From: a bacterium
GTDB lineage: Bacteria; Sumerlaeota; Sumerlaeia; MVZB01
Direction of reading: 5' to 3'
Assembly (NCBI GenBank): GCA_023480605.1
Contig: JAMCWS010000102.1
Span: forward strand, 1-11,773
DNA: 11,773 bases
The notes under the pieces were generated by a model. That model was not told where the DNA came from, ran no database searches, and was given only the letters and a program-made list of their open reading frames with translations. The number at the start of each line of letters is the position of its first letter. Position 1 is the first letter of the stretch. The position numbers and the translations under genes were made by a program. This document shows positions 1 through 4,527 of this stretch, piece by piece.

Positions 1-2
1 AA

Positions 3-353
3 AGGACCGACCGGTGGAAATACATCCGCAACCTTTCGGAACGCTGCCGCATCGATCTGCCCACGGAAGATCCGGAGGTCGATAATTACCTCGAACGGAT
101 CAACACCGACAAACCGCGCCCGTGGGAGGAACTCTATGACCTGCAGGCCGATCCGCTGGAACTTAAAAACCTGGCGGCCGACCCGGCCCACGAAGCCACG
201 CTCAAGGAGATGCGCGCCAAACTCGACGGCTGGATGACGGAAACGCACGATTACCTGCGCGGGCCCTACGAATTCATCACGCACCCCGCGCTTGATCGGC
301 GCTTCGTCGGCGCGCCGCCGCGCCGGCCCCCCGCCCAACCCAGGAAGCCTTGA
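3..353 (+). CDS. Sulfatase, C-terminal end (5' truncated by window edge)
   Basis: Only the last 116 codons are visible, in the frame starting at base 3 and ending at TGA 351-353. The segment ELYDLQADPLELKNLAADP, followed by a helix with KEMRAKLDGWM, is the characteristic C-terminal end of S1-family (alkaline phosphatase superfamily) sulfatases, which hydrolyse sulfate esters, often on polysaccharides or glycosaminoglycans. The catalytic Cys/Ser motif and metal ligands lie upstream, outside the window, so neither activity nor export can be judged. The tail is unusually Pro/Arg-rich (PPRRPPAQPRKP), probably disordered. It lies 85 nt upstream of a secreted WbsX-type protein on the same strand, and a second sulfatase is encoded on the opposite strand, consistent with a sulfated-glycan locus. 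Family assignment is firm; the substrate is unknown. Confidence 0.85.
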   Translation, partial: RTDRWKYIRNLSERCRIDLPTEDPEVDNYLERINTDKPRPWEELYDLQADPLELKNLAADPAHEATLKEMRAKLDGWMTETHDYLRGPYEFITHPALDRRFVGAPPRRPPAQPRKP

Positions 354-378
354 GGCGGGTCATAACATAAGCGATAAT
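350..378 (+). promoter_or_regulatory. Possible sigma-70-like promoter for the WbsX-type gene
   Basis: TTGAGG at 350-355 (four of six matches to TTGACA) lies exactly 17 nt from GATAAT at 373-378 (five of six to TATAAT). Transcription would start near 385, about 55 nt before the ATG at 439. The -35 overlaps the stop codon of the upstream sulfatase, so the downstream gene may also be read through from it. This is based on sequence resemblance only, and promoter consensus in this phylum is poorly defined. Confidence 0.35.
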
Positions 379-380
379 CC

Positions 381-400
381 GCCCGCCGTTCGCGGCGGGC
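381..400 (+). promoter_or_regulatory. Stable UUCG-loop hairpin between sulfatase and WbsX-type gene
   Basis: GCCCGCCG at 381-388 and CGGCGGGC at 393-400 form a perfect all-GC 8-bp stem closed by a TTCG tetraloop, one of the most stable RNA hairpins possible. No T-run follows, so it is not a standard intrinsic terminator. It could be an RNA-processing or stabilising element between two cistrons, or lie at the 5' end of the downstream mRNA. GGCGGG at 354-359 could pair with the same CCCGCC (382-387), giving a competing fold. Confidence 0.6.
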
Positions 401-438
401 AGGTCGATCGGTATATTTCCTTGGGAAGGTTCGATAAA

Positions 439-1629
439 ATGATGCGTCCCCTATTGGCCTCCGGATTTTTGGCTGTGGTGGCGTTGGCGGCGGCCTGCGC
501 GGCGGCGGAGCGGCGGTCCGCCTCGAGCGCCGCCGACCGCGATACGGTCGCCGTCTATTATTTTCCGCAATGGCACGTCGGCCCGGCCAACGAGAAATGG
601 CGCGGCAAAGGGTGGACGGAGTGGGGGCTGGTCAAGGACGCCCGGCCGCGCTTCGAGGGTCACCAGCAGCCCAAGGCGCCGCTGTGGGGTCACGGCATGG
701 AGGACGATCCGAAGATCATGGGCCGGAAGATCGCCGCCGCGGCGTCGCACAACGTCGATGTGTTCGTCTTCGACTGGTATTGGCACAAGGAAGGGCCGTT
801 CCTGAACGGCGCGCTGGACCGCGGCTTCCTGGGTGCGAAGAACAGCCGTGACCTGAAGTTCGCCGTCATGTGGGCCAATCACGGCGTCATGAACCGCAAG
901 GGCGAAGTTTCGGCCGAAACGTTCACCCAGGCGACCGACCACATGATCCGCATTTATTTCGGCCGGCCCAATTACTGGCGCATCGACGGGAAATTATACG
1001 TTTCGATTTTCGAGGTTCACACGCTGATCAAGGGCCTGGGCGGCGTCGAGCCGACGGTCCGAGCCTTGGCGGACTTCCGCGAACGGGTGCGCCGGGCCGG
1101 CCTGGGCGAACTGCACCTCAACGCCATCGCCTGGCCCATCCTCGCCCAGCTTCCGGAAAAAGAACGACGCGGCTTCGCCGACGACAATTACCTGCTCGAC
1201 CGGCTGGGATTCGACAGCGTCACCGATTACCACTGGATTCAGCACCACGATTTCACCAGCTTCCCGACGATGGAATATGCGCAATACCGCGACTTGTCGT
1301 TCGATGCCATGCGCGAGGTGGCGGGCCGATACAAACTGCCTTACTATCCGGTGGCGTGCATGGGGTGGGATTCGAGCCCGCGCTGTCCGGCGACGGCGCC
1401 GTTCAAACGCGGCGGTTATCCCTGGCTGCCGGTGCTGGTGAACAACACCCCGGCCGAATTCCGCAAGACGCTCCAGATGTGGAAGAGATTTATCGACCAG
1501 CGCGACCCGGCCCGGCGCATCTTGATGGTCAACTCCTGGAACGAATGGACCGAGGGCAGCTACCTGGAACCCGATACCCGCACCGGCCTGCAATACCTCG
1601 AAGCCATCCGGGATGTGTTCGGGAAGTGA
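439..1629 (+). CDS. Secreted WbsX-domain (GH99-like) carbohydrate-active protein
   Basis: The 396-aa product belongs to the WbsX family (Pfam 'Glycosyltransferase WbsX', related to GH99-like TIM barrels). Visible landmarks are YYFPQWH near residues 40-46, KGWTEW near 57-62, VKDARPRFEGHQQP near 65-78, FDWYWH near 111-116, and the C-terminal block NSWNEWTEGSYLEP at 365-378, whose acidic residues are in the expected catalytic region. Unlike the WbsX proteins of O-antigen clusters, this one has a signal peptide (hydrophobic residues 5-19, then LAAAC), possibly a lipoprotein signal with Cys20. I therefore infer an extracytoplasmic glycoside hydrolase acting on a glycan rather than a cytoplasmic transferase. 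The ATG at 439 was chosen over the in-frame ATG at 292 because the signal peptide starts there and GGGAAGG at 423-429 precedes it; the ATG at 442 is an alternative. The upstream extension overlaps the sulfatase and lacks family similarity. Substrate unknown, probably sulfated, given the neighbours. Confidence 0.85.
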   Translation: MMRPLLASGFLAVVALAAACAAAERRSASSAADRDTVAVYYFPQWHVGPANEKWRGKGWTEWGLVKDARPRFEGHQQPKAPLWGHGMEDDPKIMGRKIAAAASHNVDVFVFDWYWHKEGPFLNGALDRGFLGAKNSRDLKFAVMWANHGVMNRKGEVSAETFTQATDHMIRIYFGRPNYWRIDGKLYVSIFEVHTLIKGLGGVEPTVRALADFRERVRRAGLGELHLNAIAWPILAQLPEKERRGFADDNYLLDRLGFDSVTDYHWIQHHDFTSFPTMEYAQYRDLSFDAMREVAGRYKLPYYPVACMGWDSSPRCPATAPFKRGGYPWLPVLVNNTPAEFRKTLQMWKRFIDQRDPARRILMVNSWNEWTEGSYLEPDTRTGLQYLEAIRDVFGK

Positions 1630-1651
1630 AGGGCGTTGGTGCCGAAAGGAC

Positions 1652-1785
1652 CGATGGGACGAATGGGACCTATATGACGAATGGGACCGATGCGAACAGG
1701 CGCAATGCTCAGTTCTCATTTTGCAAATCGGCCTTGTAATCCCATGGGTCCCATAGCTCCCATAAGTCTCATCATCTCATCCGTA
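1652..1785. repeat. Inverted pair of 9-nt-period ATGGGAC repeats in a convergent gene junction
   Basis: At 1652-1696 the sequence runs in 9-base steps (CGATGGGAC, GAATGGGAC, CTATATGAC, GAATGGGAC, CGATGCGAA). At 1740-1785 the complementary strand shows the same 9-base step (ATGAGACTT, ATGGGAGCT, ATGGGACCC, ATGGGATT). The two arms are inverted relative to each other around a non-repeated centre of about 45 nt, so RNA from either strand can form a long imperfect hairpin. It lies exactly between two converging genes and could act as a bidirectional transcription end. From memory, such ATGGGAC-type repeats are frequent between genes in Planctomycetota-like genomes; no search was made. Confidence 0.75.
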
Positions 1786-1797
1786 ATTTTTGCCATC

Positions 1798-3394
1798 TCA
1801 GCCCGTCTTCCGGGGAAGGCTCTCAAACCACTGGGCCAGTTGGTGGTTCAGATCGGCGGCGTCGGCCGCGTGGCGCGGGTCGTCGATCAGGTTGAAGCGC
1901 TCCTCGGGGTCGTGCTCGATATCGTAAAGCGAAGGGGACTGACGCTCGAGCGGGAGCGGCTTGCCGGCCACCGACGGGGCGAAATCATAACGATAACGGC
2001 GGGTGCGGATGGCCAGGTGCAGCAGGCCGCGATTCTCGTCTTTGTGCGGGTTGGCCACGTCGCGTTTGCCGCCGTGTTCGATGACGCCGTAAACGGCCTC
2101 GGGCTCGGCTGAATCAAACAGGTTGCGGCCGTGCATGCCGGCGGCGGGCTCGAGGCCGGCCAGCGCCAGCAGAGTCGGCCCGAGGTCGATGGCCTCGCAT
2201 AAATCGCCGCGGACCTGGCCCGGCTCGACGCGTCCGGGGGCGCGCATGATGCAGGGAACCCGCCAGACCTCGCGCGTGTAGTTGCCTTTCTCGCAGGCGC
2301 CGAATTCGCCGTTGTTGCGGCCATGGTCGGCGGTGTAGGCGATGATCGTGTTGTCGGCCAGGCCCATTTGCTCCAGTTCGTTCACCAGGCGGCCCACCTG
2401 GTGGTCGACATAGGCGCAGCAGGCGTAATACGTGGCGCAGACCCATTCCCAGGTTTCGCGGTCCATCAGGTTGCCCCCCTGCGCCTCGGCCGATTGCCGG
2501 TCGAGCGCCGAACGGTTTTTGAACATCTCCTCCCGATGGTCGATGGGCACCTTGACCTTCTTGGGATCGTAGAGGAGGTGCCAGGGGCGCGGCGCAACGG
2601 CCGGCGTATGGGGCCACATGTAGGAGACGCGCAGCAGGAAGGGTTGGTCTTCGCCGGCGTGGCGGCGGGCGCCGGCGTGGCGGCGGGCGCCGGCGTAGCG
2701 GCGCAGCCAGTCGATCGACAGGTTGGTCAGGTGCGCGCCCATGTCCACCCCCCAGTGTTCGTCGTCGGGATAGATCCCGCCGATGATGATCGGCGTGCCT
2801 TTGGGCCGGTGGACGATGCGGCAGGCCTTTTCCTGCGAAGGGTCTTTGAGTTCATACGGATTGATGGTGTCGAAGTTCTGGAAGGGATTGATTTCGTTCC
2901 AGATCGGATGGTCGGGGGGTATGCCACTTGCCGTAGCTGGCGGTGCGGTAACCCGCGCGGGCGAAAATTTGCGGAAAGCTGGGCAGATCCGGGTCGAGAA
3001 TTCCAGCTTCGTAAAAATACTTGTTGTCGTAAACGCCCAGTTCCTGAGGATAACGGCAGAAGAGTTGCGAGGTGCGGCTGGCCACGCAGACGGGGCTCTG
3101 GACGTGGCATTCGTTGAAAACGGCGCCCTCGCGCGCCAGGCGGTCCAGGTTGGGCGTACGCGCCCACGTCGAACCGTAGCACCCCAGCGAATCCGGGCGC
3201 TGCTCATCGGTCTGAATCCAGAGGACATTGGGCCGTTTCGCGGCCTGGCCGCCGGCGGTTGGCTTCGTGACGGGAAGCAGCGTCGGCGGATCGACAATGG
3301 CATCGGCCCGGCCCCCGGCCAGGCCCCAGGCCGCGGCCCCCGCCGCCAGCGCTCCGGCCCCTTGGATGAAACGGCGCCGATTGATGTCAGTCAT
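1798..3394 (-). pseudogene. Tat-exported S1-family sulfatase, single-base frameshift
   Basis: Sulfate-ester hydrolase of the alkaline phosphatase superfamily. It starts at ATG 3394, preceded by GAGGGAGG, and begins with a twin-arginine signal (NRRRFIQGAGALAAGAAAWG). Next come the metal motif TDEQRPD (residues 62-68), the formylglycine motif CVASR with Cys103, and YGKWH (154-158). Immediately after this the frame breaks. The rest continues in another frame: DHPIWNEINPF, then YTADHG with Asp356/His357 (numbering after repair), EKG with Lys369, and the C-terminal SLYDIEHDPEERFNL. The break falls on six consecutive C (plus-strand G, 2914-2919); removing one gives a 531-aa protein, a normal family length, with every catalytic landmark. 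Cys-type sulfatases need a formylglycine-generating enzyme, not present here. Either the gene is a recent pseudogene, the run was miscounted in sequencing, or the ribosome slips. An 18-bp tandem repeat (2653-2706) adds an Ala-Gly-Arg-His-rich loop. It lies downstream of the sugar transporter genes on the same strand. Confidence 0.85.
2653..2706 (-). repeat. 18-bp tandem repeat inside the sulfatase gene
   Basis: Two perfect copies of GCCGGCGTGGCGGCGGGC (2653-2670, 2671-2688) are followed by a degenerate third (2689-2706). As 18 is a multiple of three the frame is kept, giving the repeated peptide AGARRH at about residues 230-247, between WLRRY and the conserved QPFLLRVSYMWPHTP. It is probably a variable-length surface loop generated by replication slippage. 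Confidence 0.85.
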
Positions 3395-3440
3395 GGGAAT
3401 GCCCTCCCTCGGATCATTCGAATGGTTTTTGGGCCACGCA

Positions 3441-3469
3441 AATAGACGATACAACACGAAAACTCTCAA
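3441..3469 (-). promoter_or_regulatory. Possible promoter of the sulfatase gene
   Basis: On the minus strand TTGAGA (3469-3464, five of six to TTGACA) is followed after 17 nt by TCTATT (3446-3441, four of six to TATAAT). The start would fall near 3434, giving a leader of about 40 nt before ATG 3394. This suggests the sulfatase can be transcribed separately from the transporter genes upstream. Resemblance only. Confidence 0.35.
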
Positions 3470-3482
3470 CATGATCATATTG
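3467..3482. promoter_or_regulatory. Near-perfect dyad overlapping the sulfatase -35 (operator candidate)
   Basis: CAACATGATCATATTG reads the same on both strands except for one symmetric pair (14 of 16 positions match). It overlaps the candidate -35 hexamer of the sulfatase promoter, where a dimeric repressor or activator would bind. No regulator gene is in the window, so its partner is unknown. Confidence 0.3.
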
Positions 3483-3542
3483 ACGACGCAAATCCAGGCA
3501 ACAACGTTTATTGTGATGCTTGTGCATTATGGCGATTCCCAA

Positions 3543-3599
3543 AATGACTTATTTGCGTTCTTTGCGTCATTGCGGTTCACATATCAAGCTGAAGCTTGA
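3543..3599 (-). other. Post-operon segment with hairpins and CGCAAA repeats
   Basis: This lies 20-76 nt after the stop of the MalG-type gene on the minus strand. TCAAGCT (3584-3590) and AGCTTGA (3593-3599) form a perfect inverted repeat with a 2-nt centre. AATGAC (3543-3548) and GTCATT (3566-3571) form another 6-bp one. Between them the minus strand carries CGCAA three times at 8-9 nt spacing (about 3573-3551). A long T-run is lacking, so a canonical intrinsic terminator cannot be claimed. Related ACGCAAAT copies occur at 3436-3443 and 3486-3493. Confidence 0.45.
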
Positions 3600-3618
3600 A
3601 CTCCAAACAAGGTTGTCC

Positions 3619-4527
3619 CTACGCCTTCAAACCCCCGCGCGTCATGCCTTCGACGTAATAACGCATTCCGAAGATGAAAACCAGTATCATCGGCACCGCG
3701 CCGACGACGTAACCGGCGAAGGTCGGACCCATCTTGAGGTTGCCGGTGGCGCCGAACTGGGTAACTCCGACGGCGAAAACCTGCCGGGCGCGGTCGGTGA
3801 TCGTCACCAGCGGCCAGACGTAGTCGTTATACACGCCAATGAAGGTGATCACGGCGACGGTGGCGAAGATCGGCAGCGACAGCGGAATGGCCAGGTGCCT
3901 CCAGACGCGGAACTCGCCGGCCCCGTCGAGGCGAGCCGCCGCGAACAGGTCTTCGGGCAACGTTTCGTAGAACGTGCGGAACAGGTAAATCGCCAGCACC
4001 TGGCCACCCGATAGGTAAGGCAGAATGAAAACCCAGCGGGTGTTGAGCAGCCCCGAGCCGCCCCGGCCCAGCCAGTCGTTGCCCTGCAGAAAAGGGAATT
4101 CCTTCATCCACATGAAAGCCGGCACGAGGGTCAGCACGCCGGGGATCATCATCAGGACGATGATGAGCGTGAAGAGCACGCCCTTGCCGGCGAACTGGAG
4201 GCGGGCGAAAACATAGCCTGACAGCGATCCGAAGATGAGAACTCCCGTGACGATTGCCGCTCCGATCGTCAAGCTGTTGGCGATGTAATGCACGAGCGCG
4301 CGCGCGGCCTCGACGTAGTATTCCGGGTGGGCCGCTTCGGGCCAGGTCCACAGGCTGTGCATGATTTCGCCGTTGGTCTTCTGCGACAGGACGAGGGTCA
4401 TCGCAAATGGCAGCAGCGTCACGGCCGCCAGGGTGGCCAGGATGGCATGGACGATCCAATCGCGCGCCGTCTCGGCATGCGCCGTGGCGGGCTTGCGGGG
4501 CGGCGGCATCGGGGAGGGGTTATTCAA
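3619..4527 (-). CDS. Carbohydrate ABC transporter permease, MalG type (CUT1)
   Basis: A 302-aa inner-membrane protein of the MalG/UgpE family, which forms half of the membrane channel of a CUT1 sugar importer. Six hydrophobic segments are visible (about residues 25-45, 84-108, 117-138, 165-185, 218-240, 270-287). The cytoplasmic coupling motif EDLFAAARLDGAGEFRVW at about 192-209 is the EAA loop that contacts the ATPase. The start is taken as TTG 4527, which overlaps the end of the upstream fused gene by 8 nt, because GGGAG lies 7 nt before it. The in-frame ATG at 4509 has only a C-rich, SD-less leader. The overlap implies translational coupling with the MalF partner. The gene ends with TAG at 3619. 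The ATPase subunit is missing from the window and must be supplied in trans. Family certain, sugar unknown. Confidence 0.93.
   Translation of the reverse strand: MNNPSPMPPPRKPATAHAETARDWIVHAILATLAAVTLLPFAMTLVLSQKTNGEIMHSLWTWPEAAHPEYYVEAARALVHYIANSLTIGAAIVTGVLIFGSLSGYVFARLQFAGKGVLFTLIIVLMMIPGVLTLVPAFMWMKEFPFLQGNDWLGRGGSGLLNTRWVFILPYLSGGQVLAIYLFRTFYETLPEDLFAAARLDGAGEFRVWRHLAIPLSLPIFATVAVITFIGVYNDYVWPLVTITDRARQVFAVGVTQFGATGNLKMGPTFAGYVVGAVPMILVFIFGMRYYVEGMTRGGLKA

Noticed and set aside
292..438. Upstream in-frame extension of the WbsX-type gene from ATG 292
   Set aside because: It overlaps the end of the sulfatase in another frame, lacks family similarity and would bury the signal peptide; ATG 439 has a ribosome-binding site and starts the signal peptide.
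1652..1785. CRISPR array
   Set aside because: The repeats are only 9 nt, contiguous and inverted between arms, with no unique spacers and no cas genes.
3395..3478. Start of the sulfatase at ATG 3478
   Set aside because: The 28 added residues precede a canonical twin-arginine signal; ATG 3394 has GAGGGAGG in front and leaves a normal Tat signal.
4520..4527. Programmed frameshift joining the two permease genes
   Set aside because: Each gene has its own complete domain set and the second has a good SD before a TTG start; ordinary translational coupling explains the overlap.
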